Below the pieces are notes generated by a model. That model worked only from the letters and a program-made list of their open reading frames with translations. It did not search any database and had not been told where the DNA came from. The position numbers and the translations under genes were made by a program. Positions 25,261-34,502 of a stretch of 64,000 nucleotides of DNA are shown in pieces (within the stretch, counting starts at the first letter, position 1; each line of letters begins with the position of its first letter). The stretch comes from Acidimicrobiaceae bacterium (GTDB lineage Bacteria > Actinomycetota > Acidimicrobiia > Acidimicrobiales > Ilumatobacteraceae), in contig BGOG01000002.1 of NCBI GenBank assembly GCA_003569125.1, positions 1 through 64,000 on the forward strand, written 5' to 3'.

Positions 25261-25524
25261 GTGGCGATCACTCCAACTAAAGATGTCATCAGCAAGCATG
25301 GACAGCACGCGACAGACTCGGGCTCACCAGAAGTACAAATTGCACTTCTCACCGAGCGAATCAACAGTCTCACCGAGCATCTCAAGAGCCATGTCAAAGA
25401 CCACCACTCACGTCGTGGATTGTTGATGATGGTTGGTCGTCGTCGACGAATGCTCGATTACGTCCGAGACCGAAACATCGAGAAGTATCGAAAGCTTCTC
25501 GAAGATCTTGGCTTGCGTCGATAA
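25261..25524 (+). CDS. rpsO: 30S ribosomal protein S15
   Basis: An 87-aa S15 (uS15) with the family hallmarks [41 protein letters not shown] and the [19 protein letters not shown] ending. S15 binds the central domain of 16S rRNA early in 30S assembly. The GTG start has CGAAAGG about 11 nt upstream. The rpsO-pnp order is conserved across bacteria, and S15 often represses its own mRNA. Confidence 0.97.
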   Translation: MAITPTKDVISKHGQHATDSGSPEVQIALLTERINSLTEHLKSHVKDHHSRRGLLMMVGRRRRMLDYVRDRNIEKYRKLLEDLGLRR

Positions 25525-25581
25525 ACGTTCGCCACTAAAAAATAATAGAAACAACATAAACCAATCGAACAATCTGTAGTT

Positions 25582-25657
25582 GGTTGTCAGTTGAGGATTT
25601 CGCGAACTGTTATAAAAAGTTCCGCGAAATAGTCCACGAAGTTCTCAACTGGGAACC
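25582..25657 (+). promoter_or_regulatory. Long stem-loop leader of pnp (probable autoregulatory site)
   Basis: Nested complementary arms: GGTT (25582-25585)/AACC (25654-25657), CAGTTGAG (25588-25595)/CTCAACTG (25644-25651) and ATTTCGCGAACT (25597-25608)/AGTT-C-CGCGAAAT (25618-25630) with one bulged C. In E. coli a similar double-stranded leader is cut by RNase III and then degraded by PNPase to limit pnp expression. The same role here is inferred from position and shape. Confidence 0.65.
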
Positions 25658-25724
25658 GACAATTTGTTCGGCACATAGACCTGTAATCCCGTAAAAGAAC
25701 GGCACAGGTACGAAAGGAAGCATC

Positions 25725-28208
25725 ATGGCCGAGGCCATTTCAGTAAGCGGTCCAATTTCAGGGACCGATAGAACACTCACCTTCGAGACGGGCAAACTCG
25801 CTTTGCAGTCGCAAGGAGCAGTAGTAGCAAAAATCGGAAAGACAACAGTGCTGGCAACAGCAAACGCCGCAAAGGGCGTGCGTGACGGCATCGACTTCTT
25901 TCCGTTGACAGTTGACGTCGAAGAGCGCGCATACGCAGCCGGAAAAATCCCTGGTTCGTTTTTTCGCCGCGAAGGTCGACCAAGTCAACAGGCAATTCTC
26001 ACATGTCGATTGACCGATCGTCCGTTGCGACCAGCATTTCCAGACGGTTATCGCAATGAAACTCAAGTTGTGATCACCGTTATTGGTGCGGACCAAACTA
26101 ACCCTCATGACGTGCTGGCAATTAACGCAGCCTCGGCATCTTTCATGATCTCGGGTATTCCGTTCGATGGTCCGATTGGTGCCGTGCGTTTGGCATACAG
26201 CCAAGAAGGCACATGGATCGCACATCCGACTTTTGAAGAAGGCGACGAGTCGACATTTGAATTGGTCGTTGCTGGTCGTGAACTCGACAACGGCGACGTA
26301 GCCGTGATGATGGTTGAAGCAGGCGGAACCGAGAAGAGTTTCTCGTATTATGCAGCCGGCGCACCAAAAGTTAACGAAGAAGTTATTGCAAGCGGATTAG
26401 AAGCCTGCAAGCCGTTCATCAAAGAGTCGATCAAACTTCAGCGACAACTTGTTGCAAGCGTGATTGCAACTCGTGGCGCAATCGAGCCGCTCAAGTTCAC
26501 ACCAGTGCTTGACTACAGCGAAGAATTATTTGCAGCCGTTGAAGCCGCAGCAACCGCAAAGTTGCAACCAGCAATTCGTATCGCGCTCAAGAGCGAGCGC
26601 AACGAGGCGATTGATGCAGCAACAACGGCAACACTTGCTGAACTTGCAGAGAAGTTTCCTGCTCAAGAGAAGCAAATCAAAGAAGCAGTTCGCTCATTAA
26701 CCAAAAAATTAGTGCGCAAGCGCGTCGTCGACGAAGGTATTCGTATCGACGGTCGTGGACCTGCTGATCTTCGCCCGGTTTCGGCTGAAGTTGGTTTGAT
26801 CTCAACTGCACACGGCACGGGGTTGTTTCAACGTGGTGAGACACAAGTTCTCAACGTTCTGACGATGGCAATGCCAAAGATGAACCAGATGATCGACTCG
26901 ATTACCCCTGAGACATCCAAGCGTTACATGCACGACTACAACATGGCTCCATGGGCCAACGGAGAAACTGGTCGAGTCGGCACACCAAAGCGCCGCGAAA
27001 TCGGGCACGGTGCGCTCGCTGAGCGTGCGTTGTTTCCGGTTGTGCCGAGTCAAGAAAAGTTTGCCTACACACTTCGTTTAGTTAGCGAAGTTTTGTCATC
27101 AAACGGTTCGACATCGATGGCGTCGGTTTGTGCATCAAGTCTTTCTTTGATGGATGCTGGCGTGCCGATCATCGCACCAGTCGCAGGTATCGCGATGGGT
27201 TTGATATTTGATCAAGGCAAGTACACGGCGTTGACAGACATTCTCGGTGCAGAAGATGCTTTCGGCGACATGGACTTCAAAGTCGCAGGCACCTCCGATG
27301 CAGTTACTGCATTGCAACTTGACACCAAAATTGAAGGCATCCCGAGTGATGTTTTGGCCAAGGCTTTGCAGCAGGCCAAAGAAGCACGCTTGAAGATTCT
27401 TGATGTGATGAACTCTGCAATCAATGCGCCACGCGCAACGGTTAATGAGAGTGCGCCAAAAATTGTCACGTTCACGATTCCACTCGACAAAGTCGGCGAA
27501 GTAATTGGGCCAAAGGGCAAAGTTATCAACACGATTCAACAAGAGACCGGCGCCGAAATCAACGTGTCCGATGACGGTGCAACCGGCATCATCACAATTG
27601 GTTCGCCAGACAACTCAAAAGTTGAAGACGCCAAGGCTCGCATTTTGGCGATTGTTGATCCACCGACTGCAGAACTCGGTGCGGTTTACACGGGTCGTGT
27701 CGTCAACACAGCAGCGTTCGGCGCGTTTGTGAACATTCTTCCCGGACGAGATGGCCTCGTGCACATTTCGAAACTTGGCAACGGACAACGCGTGGCGCGA
27801 GTCGAAGATGTACTCAACATCGGCGATGAAGTGCAAGTGCGTGTCGATGACATCGACGATCGCGGCAAAGTCAGCCTCAGCCTGATCGGTCCAGATGGCG
27901 AAGTCATCAAGGGCTCGGCTGGTGGTTCGTCAGGTGGATCAAGTGATGGCGGCGATCGAGGCCCGCGCCCAGATCGTGGCGATCGTCCGCGCTCAAATGA
28001 TCGCGGCGGACGAAACGATAGAAACGATCGTCCGCGTTCGAATGATCGTGGTGGTCGTGGTGACCGTAACGATCGTCCGCGTTCGAATGATCGCAACGAT
28101 CGCGGTGGACGTAATGACCGTAACGATCGCACTCGCAGTGCGCCATCAGATGCAGTCAGCGTAAGTTTCGAAGAAGAGTTTGACCGCGACTTGCGAAACG
28201 ATCAATAG
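25725..28208 (+). CDS. pnp: Polyribonucleotide nucleotidyltransferase (PNPase)
   Basis: The phosphorolytic 3'-5' exoribonuclease of the degradosome. The 827-aa protein has two RNase PH domains (first with RTLTFETGKLALQSQGAVV; second with RIDGRGPADLRPVSAEVG, FQRGETQVLNVLT and MGLIFDQGKYTALTDILGAEDAFGDMDFKVAG), an alpha-helical linker, a KH domain (GEVIGPKGKVINTIQQETGAEI, about residue 590) and an S1 domain (GAVYTGRVVNTAAFGAFVNI, about residue 650). After S1 comes a 95-residue Arg/Asp/Asn/Gly-rich tail. A clear AAGGA site precedes ATG 25725. RNase J is also encoded in this window. Confidence 0.98.
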   Translation: MAEAISVSGPISGTDRTLTFETGKLALQSQGAVVAKIGKTTVLATANAAKGVRDGIDFFPLTVDVEERAYAAGKIPGSFFRREGRPSQQAILTCRLTDRPLRPAFPDGYRNETQVVITVIGADQTNPHDVLAINAASASFMISGIPFDGPIGAVRLAYSQEGTWIAHPTFEEGDESTFELVVAGRELDNGDVAVMMVEAGGTEKSFSYYAAGAPKVNEEVIASGLEACKPFIKESIKLQRQLVASVIATRGAIEPLKFTPVLDYSEELFAAVEAAATAKLQPAIRIALKSERNEAIDAATTATLAELAEKFPAQEKQIKEAVRSLTKKLVRKRVVDEGIRIDGRGPADLRPVSAEVGLISTAHGTGLFQRGETQVLNVLTMAMPKMNQMIDSITPETSKRYMHDYNMAPWANGETGRVGTPKRREIGHGALAERALFPVVPSQEKFAYTLRLVSEVLSSNGSTSMASVCASSLSLMDAGVPIIAPVAGIAMGLIFDQGKYTALTDILGAEDAFGDMDFKVAGTSDAVTALQLDTKIEGIPSDVLAKALQQAKEARLKILDVMNSAINAPRATVNESAPKIVTFTIPLDKVGEVIGPKGKVINTIQQETGAEINVSDDGATGIITIGSPDNSKVEDAKARILAIVDPPTAELGAVYTGRVVNTAAFGAFVNILPGRDGLVHISKLGNGQRVARVEDVLNIGDEVQVRVDDIDDRGKVSLSLIGPDGEVIKGSAGGSSGGSSDGGDRGPRPDRGDRPRSNDRGGRNDRNDRPRSNDRGGRGDRNDRPRSNDRNDRGGRNDRNDRTRSAPSDAVSVSFEEEFDRDLRNDQ
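27955..28140 (+). repeat. Degenerate tandem repeats encoding the PNPase R/D/N/G tail
   Basis: Repeated coding units for NDRPRSNDRGGR-like peptides at irregular 12- to 30-bp spacing. The repeats are similar in DNA as well as protein, indicating expansion by slippage. An acidic end (FEEEFDRDLRNDQ) follows. Confidence 0.8.
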
Positions 28209-28220
28209 GCTTCGGCTGAG

Positions 28221-28988
28221 ATGACAATTCGCGTCGGTGTTATTGGTGCTGCGGGGCGGATGGGTCTAACGGTCTGCGCCGCAATCGCAGCCGACAAAAA
28301 TCTAGAACTGGTTGCGGCAGTTGATTCTGCCGCTTCTGGTTCAGTTGTTGAAGGCTTAACAATTGCCAAAGATCTGCGGGCGTTAGCCGATGCAAAAGTC
28401 GAAGTTGCTGTCGACTTCACCGTCGCTGCCGCTTCGCGAATTAACTTGCCTTGGTTAGCAATGCACAATGTTCATGCAGTTGTTGGCACGACTGGTTTTA
28501 CCGATGCAGATATTGCAGAGTTTAAGAAGATGTTTACATCTAGCAACTGCATCGTTGCGCCGAACTTTGCTATCGGCGCAGTATTAATGATGCGCTTTGC
28601 CGAAATTGCTGCGCCATTTTTCGACACGGCCGAGATAATAGAAATTCATCACGATGGCAAAGCAGATTCGCCGTCCGGCACGGCGATCGCAACTGCCAAT
28701 CGCATTGCTGCGGCCAGCAGTACTTGGGCTAAAGATCCAACAACGCACGAAGCGATTGCTGGTGCACGAGGTGCAAAATCGCCGGCCGGCATACCGATTC
28801 ATGCAGTTCGCATGCGCGGCGTTGTTGCCAATCAAGAGGTCGTATTAGGCACGCAAGGTCAAACACTCACAATTCGCCACGACACGATCGATCGCGCAAG
28901 TTTCATGCCCGGCGTTGTATTGGCGTGCAAAAAAATTGCCGAGCACAAGGGCTTCACCCTCGGCCTCGACAAATTTTTGGGAATTTAA
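28221..28988 (+). CDS. dapB: 4-hydroxy-tetrahydrodipicolinate reductase
   Basis: Second dedicated step of lysine/diaminopimelate synthesis. The 255-aa enzyme has the nucleotide-binding motif VGVIGAAGRMG, the substrate loop VVGTTGF, the APNFAIGA segment, the catalytic EIIEIHHDGKADSPSGTA motif and the HAVRMRGVVANQEVVLG strand. It follows pnp by 12 nt and is probably cotranscribed. dapA lies 7 kb away in the same orientation. Confidence 0.97.
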   Translation: MTIRVGVIGAAGRMGLTVCAAIAADKNLELVAAVDSAASGSVVEGLTIAKDLRALADAKVEVAVDFTVAAASRINLPWLAMHNVHAVVGTTGFTDADIAEFKKMFTSSNCIVAPNFAIGAVLMMRFAEIAAPFFDTAEIIEIHHDGKADSPSGTAIATANRIAAASSTWAKDPTTHEAIAGARGAKSPAGIPIHAVRMRGVVANQEVVLGTQGQTLTIRHDTIDRASFMPGVVLACKKIAEHKGFTLGLDKFLGI

Positions 28989-29013
28989 TTAATTATTTTC
29001 GCTGAAGCGATTA

Positions 29014-29631
29014 TTAACGCAACGAGTTGATCGCTGCGTCGTAGTTTGGCTCGTTGGCGATTTCGCTGACGAGTTCTGTGTGCAGCACCTTGCCCTTTTC
29101 ATCGGCGACGACGACTGCGCGCGCCAAAACACCCTTGAGCACACCGCTCATGAGATTGACGCCGAATGCCACACCAAAATTTGATCTGAAAGACGAAGCG
29201 GTTTTGACATTGCTCAGACCTTCCGTGCCGCAGAATCGACCTTGGGCGAATGGCAAGTCGGCAGACACGCAGTAAACATCTGTATTTTGCAGCGATGATG
29301 CAAGTTCGTTGAACTTGCGAGTGCTCGTCGCACAAGTCGGCGTGTCGATGCTTGGAAAGATGTTGAAGATCACGCGTTTGCCGGCGATGTCTTTGTTGCT
29401 GATGTCTTGCAGTGCGCTAGTAGTAAGCGAGAACTTCGGCAAAGACTTGCCAGTTGCTGGCAATTTGCCGCTTACAGAAACTGCATTGCCACCGAGAGTC
29501 ACAGTTGCACCAGGCTTCATCGTTGATTTTTTCGTTGATTTTTTCTTGCTCGACTTAACCGCCTTTTTTGAAGCGATCTTCTTTTTTGCGCCGGTTTTTT
29601 TCGCTGATTTTTGTTTCTTCTTTGATGCCAT
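29014..29631 (-). CDS. tpx: Thiol peroxidase with a lysine-rich N-terminal tail
   Basis: A peroxiredoxin of the Tpx class. The core has GKSLPKFSLTTSALQDIS, the peroxidatic Cys in FPSIDTPTCATSTRKFNE, and the resolving Cys in ADLPFAQGRFCGTEGL. Family length is about 165 aa; this protein is 205 aa because residues 2-40 form an Ala/Lys/Ser tail (ASKKKQKSAKKTGAKKKIAS and onward, KSSKKKSTKKS) resembling histone H1-like C-termini. Start ATG 29631 has AAGGAG 7 nt upstream. The tail could bind DNA, RNA or polyphosphate; this is inference. Confidence 0.92.
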   Translation of the reverse strand: MASKKKQKSAKKTGAKKKIASKKAVKSSKKKSTKKSTMKPGATVTLGGNAVSVSGKLPATGKSLPKFSLTTSALQDISNKDIAGKRVIFNIFPSIDTPTCATSTRKFNELASSLQNTDVYCVSADLPFAQGRFCGTEGLSNVKTASSFRSNFGVAFGVNLMSGVLKGVLARAVVVADEKGKVLHTELVSEIANEPNYDAAINSLR

Positions 29632-29654
29632 GAAGTTCTCCTTGTTCAATTTTT

Positions 29655-30245
29655 CTAGTTAGATTTTGGTCGACCCTTGCGGGCTGATTGTATAGATGAT
29701 GCTACGAATAATCCGCCCACAACCCACCACTGATAGCGCTCAATGTATCCCAAAAAGTCTTTGATCTGATCTTCGAATAATTTTCCGCCGCGCCACAGTA
29801 AAGCGAGTTTTATCAAGATACCGATAATCAACAACGGCACAAACTTTTGCGGCGCCATGCGTCGATGTCCTAGAAGCAGACAGACGATATTGCTGCCTGG
29901 CATGAGTACCAACATCACCGAGCCGGCCTTGTCGACGGCTCGTTCTGTCCATTTATATATCGAAGGAAGTTCACCCAAGTTGCCCTCGACCCAGCCAAGA
30001 GCCTTGGTTCCGTACCAACGGCCGACTAGATAAAGCGCGATGCCCGCGATAAGCACTCGTATGAAACCAATAGTCAGGTAACTGGTCAAATCGATGTAGG
30101 GCACAGAGCCAAATAAATTGCGGTTTCGCGAGCTCAGCAAAAGCACAAGCCGTGGGCGTTCATCGACCAATGCCGGGCCAATGTTGCTACCGATTGTGCC
30201 GATCACGAACAACATGGTTGTGATCATCAGAACTGCCTTGCGCAT
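29655..30245 (-). CDS. DedA/VTT-like integral membrane protein
   Basis: A 196-aa protein with four or five hydrophobic helices (LMITTMLFVIGTIGSNIGPAL, IGFIRVLIAGIALYLVGRWYG, AGSVMLVLMPGSNIVCLLLG, FVPLLIIGILIKLALLW, WWVVGGLFVASS). The pattern YLVGRWYG...PGSN...LLLGHRRM.PQKF resembles the VTT/DedA fold, whose members flip lipids or support membrane homeostasis, but similarity is weak. TAGCCT lies 7 nt before ATG 30245. Confidence 0.6.
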   Translation of the reverse strand: MRKAVLMITTMLFVIGTIGSNIGPALVDERPRLVLLLSSRNRNLFGSVPYIDLTSYLTIGFIRVLIAGIALYLVGRWYGTKALGWVEGNLGELPSIYKWTERAVDKAGSVMLVLMPGSNIVCLLLGHRRMAPQKFVPLLIIGILIKLALLWRGGKLFEDQIKDFLGYIERYQWWVVGGLFVASSIQSARKGRPKSN

Positions 30246-30252
30246 TCGTCTA

Positions 30253-30258
30253 AGGCTA
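30253..30258 (-). promoter_or_regulatory. -10 element of the DedA-like gene
   Basis: TAGCCT on the minus strand 7 nt before ATG 30245. Confidence 0.35.
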
Positions 30259-30304
30259 TCCGAATTGCTAAATTTACTTCTGAAGCTTTAACAATTTTGG
30301 GGGG

Positions 30305-31936
30305 ATGATGAAGGGTTTAATGCAAGACACACCACTGACCATGGTGCATATTTTCGAACGTGCCGAAAAGTACCACTCAGAAAAAATCATCACCACGGCA
30401 ACTGCAGTTGGTAAAGATCGCATCACTTATGGCGAGTGGGCAGCGCGCACCCGTCAACTTGGCGGAGCACTCGACAAACTAAAGATTTCTGGCGACGGGC
30501 GAGTCGCGACTTTCGCATGGAACACAGCGCGACACCTTGAACTTTATTTTGCAGCACCGTGTACGGGCCGCGTTGTGCACACATTAAACATTCGTTTGTT
30601 CCCCGAGCAACTTACATATATCGCGAATCATGCCGAAGACGAAGTTATTTTTGTCGACCGCTCACTGTTTGGTTTGATCGCACCATTGTTGCCAACATTC
30701 AAAACCGTCAAGCATCTTGTCGTGATGAACGACGGCAAGGGTGATGTACCAGATTCTGTCGATGGCATGCAGATGTACGACTACGAAGAATTGATCAAAG
30801 GCGTTTCGGGAGTTGAGTTTAAAATTACTGATGAAAATCGCGCTGCAAGTATGTGCTACACGAGTGGCACCACAGGCAACCCAAAAGGTGTTGTCTATAG
30901 TCACCGTTCAACTTTCATGCACACCATGGGAGCGATGATGGTCGACTCGCTCGGTGCGCGCGAGAGCGACATCATCTTGCCCGTTGTGCCGATGTTTCAT
31001 GCCAACGCATGGGGGCTCGCACACGCTGCAGTCGCATGCGGTGCGAATCTTGTTTTGCCTGGCCCAGATTTATCAGGCAAAGCACTTGCAAATTTAATCG
31101 TCGAAGAAAAAGTGACTGTGGCGGCAGGCGTTCCAACCATTTGGATGAGCGTGCTGCCCGAACTCAAGGGTCGCGATACTTCTTCGTTGCGGGTAATCCC
31201 TGTTGGTGGAAGCGCGGTACCAAAGTCGTTGAGCGAGGCCTACCGCGAAACTGTTGGTTTGCCGATTTTGCAGGCGTGGGGGATGACCGAGACGAGTCCG
31301 ATTGCGGCGACTTGCAACTTGTCGCTGGCCGATCAGAAAAAGTCAATCGAAGAACAAGCAGAGTTGCGCACGACAGTCGGCACAATTAATTTTGGCGTCG
31401 ATTGTCGTGTTGTGTTGCCCGGCACTACGACGCCGGTGCCGTGGGACGGCGAAACAAGCGGCGAGCTGCAATGTGCCGGTTCGTGGATTGCATCGACGTA
31501 TTACAACGATGCCCGCGCTGGTGAGAGTTTCACCGATGACGGTTGGCTACGCACTGGCGATGTTGCGACAATGGATTCTTCAGGTCGCATTCGTCTTGTC
31601 GATCGCACAAAAGATCTAATTAAAACTGGCGGAGAATGGATCTCGTCGGTTGAAATTGAAAACGAACTGATGTCACATCCAAAAATTAAAGAAGCAGCAG
31701 TTGTAGGTGTGCCTCACCCAAAGTGGTCAGAGCGACCGCTCGCGTGTGTTGTGCTCAACCCTGGCGAATCGCTAACTAAGGATGAAGTGCTTGATTACAT
31801 TCGACCACGGCTCGCCAAGTGGCAAGTGCCAGATGATGTGGTGTTCATCGATGAAGTGCCGAAAACCAGCGTGGGTAAGTTCTCTAAAAAAACTCTGCGC
31901 GAAAAATATGCAGATTACGTCTTGCCAACTGCCTGA
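30305..31936 (+). CDS. Acyl-CoA synthetase (AMP-forming)
   Basis: A 543-aa ANL-superfamily ligase activating a carboxylic acid to its CoA thioester through an acyl-AMP. Motifs: the P-loop [18 protein letters not shown] (about residue 190), the GWGMTE-type motif [45 protein letters not shown] (hinge), and the catalytic lysine region [15 protein letters not shown] near the C-terminus. Medium/long-chain fatty acids are the usual substrates of this subgroup. A run of six G before ATGATG probably serves as the ribosome-binding site. The end overlaps the glnQ-like gene by 22 nt. Confidence 0.93.
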   Translation: MMKGLMQDTPLTMVHIFERAEKYHSEKIITTATAVGKDRITYGEWAARTRQLGGALDKLKISGDGRVATFAWNTARHLELYFAAPCTGRVVHTLNIRLFPEQLTYIANHAEDEVIFVDRSLFGLIAPLLPTFKTVKHLVVMNDGKGDVPDSVDGMQMYDYEELIKGVSGVEFKITDENRAASMCYTSGTTGNPKGVVYSHRSTFMHTMGAMMVDSLGARESDIILPVVPMFHANAWGLAHAAVACGANLVLPGPDLSGKALANLIVEEKVTVAAGVPTIWMSVLPELKGRDTSSLRVIPVGGSAVPKSLSEAYRETVGLPILQAWGMTETSPIAATCNLSLADQKKSIEEQAELRTTVGTINFGVDCRVVLPGTTTPVPWDGETSGELQCAGSWIASTYYNDARAGESFTDDGWLRTGDVATMDSSGRIRLVDRTKDLIKTGGEWISSVEIENELMSHPKIKEAAVVGVPHPKWSERPLACVVLNPGESLTKDEVLDYIRPRLAKWQVPDDVVFIDEVPKTSVGKFSKKTLREKYADYVLPTA

Positions 31937-32655
31937 ACCCGGCGCAAGAACTGCTTGGTTCGCTCGTCGTTTGGATTGTTGAAAATCTGTTCAGGTTGAC
32001 CCTGTTCGGCGATTCTTCCGGCATCTAGAAAACAAACCCGATCGCTGATTTCGCGAGCGAAGTTCATCTCGTGGGTCGCGATCAGCATCGTTATGCCGCT
32101 GCCCTTGAGTTCGCGCACGACGTCTAGCACTTCGCCAACAAGTTCGGGGTCGAGCGCCGAGGTTATTTCATCGAGCAACAGCACTTCTGGGTTCATTGCC
32201 AGCGCACGAACTATGGCGACTCGTTGTTGTTGGCCCCCCGAAAGTTGATCCGGATATGCGTCGATCTTTTCGACAAGACCGAATCGGGCGAGCAACGATT
32301 CTGCTATTTCATTTGCCTCGTTTACTGGCTTGCTGAGCACCTGGGTCAGCGCGAGCGTGATGTTGCGTCGCACACTCATGTGCGCAAACAAATTGAAACT
32401 TTGAAACACAATGCCAATTTTTTGGCGAATAGGGTCTGGATCTCTGCCGACCTTCGAGATTTCGTCACCGTCGAGAAAAATTGCACCATCATCGATTGGT
32501 TCCAGCAGGTTGACGCAACGCAGCAAAGTTGTTTTGCCTGAACCGCTTGAGCCGATGAACGAAACGACCTCGCCAGCGCGCACTTCAAGGTTGAGGCCAG
32601 CAAGCACTTTTCGCTCTGCGAAACTTTTGTGAACGTTATCTAGCCGAAGTTTCAT
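31915..32655 (-). CDS. glnQ: Polar amino acid ABC transporter ATP-binding protein
   Basis: A 246-aa ATPase: Walker [15 protein letters not shown]-loop [13 protein letters not shown], signature [15 protein letters not shown], Walker [15 protein letters not shown], and H-loop ATHEMNFA. The GlnQ/HisP type is supported by the GEVL..V..L...G.TM pattern. Start overlaps the permease stop by 4 nt. Convergent with, and slightly overlapping, the acyl-CoA ligase. Confidence 0.93.
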   Translation of the reverse strand: MKLRLDNVHKSFAERKVLAGLNLEVRAGEVVSFIGSSGSGKTTLLRCVNLLEPIDDGAIFLDGDEISKVGRDPDPIRQKIGIVFQSFNLFAHMSVRRNITLALTQVLSKPVNEANEIAESLLARFGLVEKIDAYPDQLSGGQQQRVAIVRALAMNPEVLLLDEITSALDPELVGEVLDVVRELKGSGITMLIATHEMNFAREISDRVCFLDAGRIAEQGQPEQIFNNPNDERTKQFLRRVQAVGKT

Positions 32656-33320
32656 CGCACCCTCGTCGCCGAAGTGCGTTTGCGTTCACGTGCGAGTAGA
32701 AAATCAGTTGTTCGTGTTAGCGGAATCGTGATCATCAAAAAGATAATTGCAGCACCAACATACGGCGTGAAGTTTGCAAATTTGGCTTTATCAATGTTGG
32801 CTTGGCGCAGTATTTCGATTGGCCCGATCAGGCTGACGAGCGCGACATCTTTCTGCAGACTCACTAGATCGTTCATCAAGGGCGGTACGACGCGGCGAAT
32901 CGCCTGAGGCAATATAACGAAGCGCATCGTCTGTGAGTTCGACAAACCCAGCGATCTAGCTGCGGCGCGTTGCGATTCGTGCACACTGTCGATGCCGGCG
33001 CGAAAAACCTCGGCAATATATGCACCATAAGTAAGAACCAGCGCGATCGACCCCCACAGCAGTGGCGAGTTGAATGGCCTTTCGAGGCCGACACCAGGCA
33101 CACCAAATCCGATCAAATAGATCCACAAAATGACTGGTACGCCACGCATGATGTCGATATACCCGATGACGAAAATACGTATCGGAAACAGCGCCGGGTT
33201 TCGTGAACTTCTGGCAATTGCCAAAACTAATGCCAAAGCAATAATCGCCGGAGTTGACCAGGCGAAAATTTTTATATCCAGAACAAAAGCATCCAGTAAA
33301 CGCGGGAGCGAATCAATCAA
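32652..33320 (-). CDS. Polar amino acid ABC transporter permease (N-terminus probably extends upstream)
   Basis: A permease of the HisM/GlnP type with the EAA loop [29 protein letters not shown]. From TTG 33320 the protein is 222 aa, but the same frame stays open upstream to about 33530 and encodes a basic stretch (YERRQRQRSS), a transmembrane helix (IIAALSTVVVVGVLFVTV) and [16 protein letters not shown], the normal N-terminus of actinobacterial relatives. No ATG, GTG or TTG exists in that upstream stretch, so either a rare start is used or the sequence has an indel near the binding-protein stop. The true gene probably spans about 32652-33490. Confidence 0.85.
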   Translation of the reverse strand: MIDSLPRLLDAFVLDIKIFAWSTPAIIALALVLAIARSSRNPALFPIRIFVIGYIDIMRGVPVILWIYLIGFGVPGVGLERPFNSPLLWGSIALVLTYGAYIAEVFRAGIDSVHESQRAAARSLGLSNSQTMRFVILPQAIRRVVPPLMNDLVSLQKDVALVSLIGPIEILRQANIDKAKFANFTPYVGAAIIFLMITIPLTRTTDFLLARERKRTSATRVR

Positions 33321-33499
33321 TCTCTCGCCGTTAAAAAATGATTCTTTGACGCGGCCCCATCGGGGCAGTCGTGGAACAGTAACAAAAAGTACGCCAACAA
33401 CAACGACAGTGCTCAGCGCAGCGATGATGCTGCTGCGCTGGCGCTGTCGTCGTTCGTATTGCTGGCGTTGAGTTCTTGTTTCCGTACTGGCGAGTGTTG

Positions 33500-34363
33500 C
33501 TAGTCGAGGCTGATGACTGGTGCGTTTGTCTTGTCGGCCAGCCAGGTCTTTTCAATTTCGGCCAGTTTGCCCGACTCTTTCAATGTTGCAAGAGCCTTGT
33601 TCACGCAATCCACGAGTTTGTTGTCTTTATCGAACAACAAACCGAAATTGTCGGCGGCGACTGCAGCGCTCAACGGAAACTGGCCGATAACTTTTGATCC
33701 TTCAATTTCGACAGCACTTATATAGAAGGCAGTTGGCAAGTCGACAACAATCGCGTCGATTTGTTTTGCTTCAAGTGCGGCCTTGGCACCGGCGTTGTCG
33801 TCGTAAATAAACGGCTCGTTGCTTGGCTTGATCACGTTAAGGATGAAATCAAGACTTGTCGTGCCAGATTGCGCACCGAACTTCAAGCCTTTGAGTTCTG
33901 AAAGTTTTGTCGCGCTGGCAACAGGCGAATCAGCAAAACCGACAACTGCTTGATTCGTCGAATAATACGGGTCGCTGAAACTTACGGTTGCCTTGCGCTC
34001 TTCGGTGATCGAATACTGCTGCAAGTTGAAGTCGAAGTTCTTGGCACCTGGTTGAACTGCTTCGTCAAATCCGGTACGAACCCAAACTATATTTTCGTTG
34101 GTGTAACCCAGTTCGCCCGCAACGGCGTAAGCGATTGCCGCTTCAAAACCTTCGCCGGATTCTGGTTTATCGCCGACCACCCATGGTTCAAAAGCTGGCG
34201 TACCAGTTGCGATCGTCAATTTGCCCTCACTGATAGTCGGGCACTCCGACACAGCCGCATCGCTGCCGCTTGAATCATTGCTGCCGCAACTTGCCAATCC
34301 AAGAGCAGCGATACTGCCCACCAGAATTGCGAGACGCTTTGCGCCTTTGAGTGAAATCATCAT
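33500..34363 (-). CDS. Amino acid ABC transporter substrate-binding lipoprotein
   Basis: A 287-aa SBP_bac_3-type periplasmic-style protein. The signal peptide ends in the lipobox GLASCGS. The mature domain shows the family segments KLTIATGTPAFEPWV, GFEAAIAYAVAGELGY, FDFNLQQYSITEERKATVSFSDPYY and LKGLKFGAQSGTTSLDF. The order binding protein, permease, ATPase is a complete importer operon. It is divergent from the TetR gene, with an inverted repeat between. Confidence 0.92.
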   Translation of the reverse strand: MMISLKGAKRLAILVGSIAALGLASCGSNDSSGSDAAVSECPTISEGKLTIATGTPAFEPWVVGDKPESGEGFEAAIAYAVAGELGYTNENIVWVRTGFDEAVQPGAKNFDFNLQQYSITEERKATVSFSDPYYSTNQAVVGFADSPVASATKLSELKGLKFGAQSGTTSLDFILNVIKPSNEPFIYDDNAGAKAALEAKQIDAIVVDLPTAFYISAVEIEGSKVIGQFPLSAAVAADNFGLLFDKDNKLVDCVNKALATLKESGKLAEIEKTWLADKTNAPVISLD

Positions 34364-34429
34364 ATTTAATTAGCCTTTCGTTTGGTAACGGGTTGTTCTG
34401 AATCTAGTACTGTCAATGCCACCGAGCCT

Positions 34430-34454
34430 AATCCCGACTAATTTTGTCGGGATT
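34430..34454. promoter_or_regulatory. Perfect 9-bp inverted repeat between the ABC and TetR genes
   Basis: AATCCCGAC (34430-34438) and GTCGGGATT (34446-34454) with a 7-nt T-rich spacer. It lies between divergent genes and could be an operator for either. Confidence 0.5.
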
Positions 34455-34466
34455 ATAAATCGTTAC

Positions 34467-34500
34467 TTGACAATGAGACAATTAAAGTCTTATTGTCTCA
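34467..34500 (+). promoter_or_regulatory. TetR promoter with embedded palindromic operator
   Basis: A -35 TTGACA (34467-34472), 18-nt spacer and -10 TATTGT (34491-34496) stand 6 nt before ATG 34503. A perfect palindrome, TGAGACAAT (34474-34482) and ATTGTCTCA (34492-34500), occupies the spacer and overlaps the -10. This is the usual layout of an autorepressed TetR promoter. Confidence 0.75.
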
Positions 34501-34502
34501 CT

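Noticed and set aside
27907-28164. Overlapping frames in the PNPase tail, and a possible CRISPR-like repeat
   Set aside because: The repeats are short, irregular and in frame with PNPase; no spacer structure exists.
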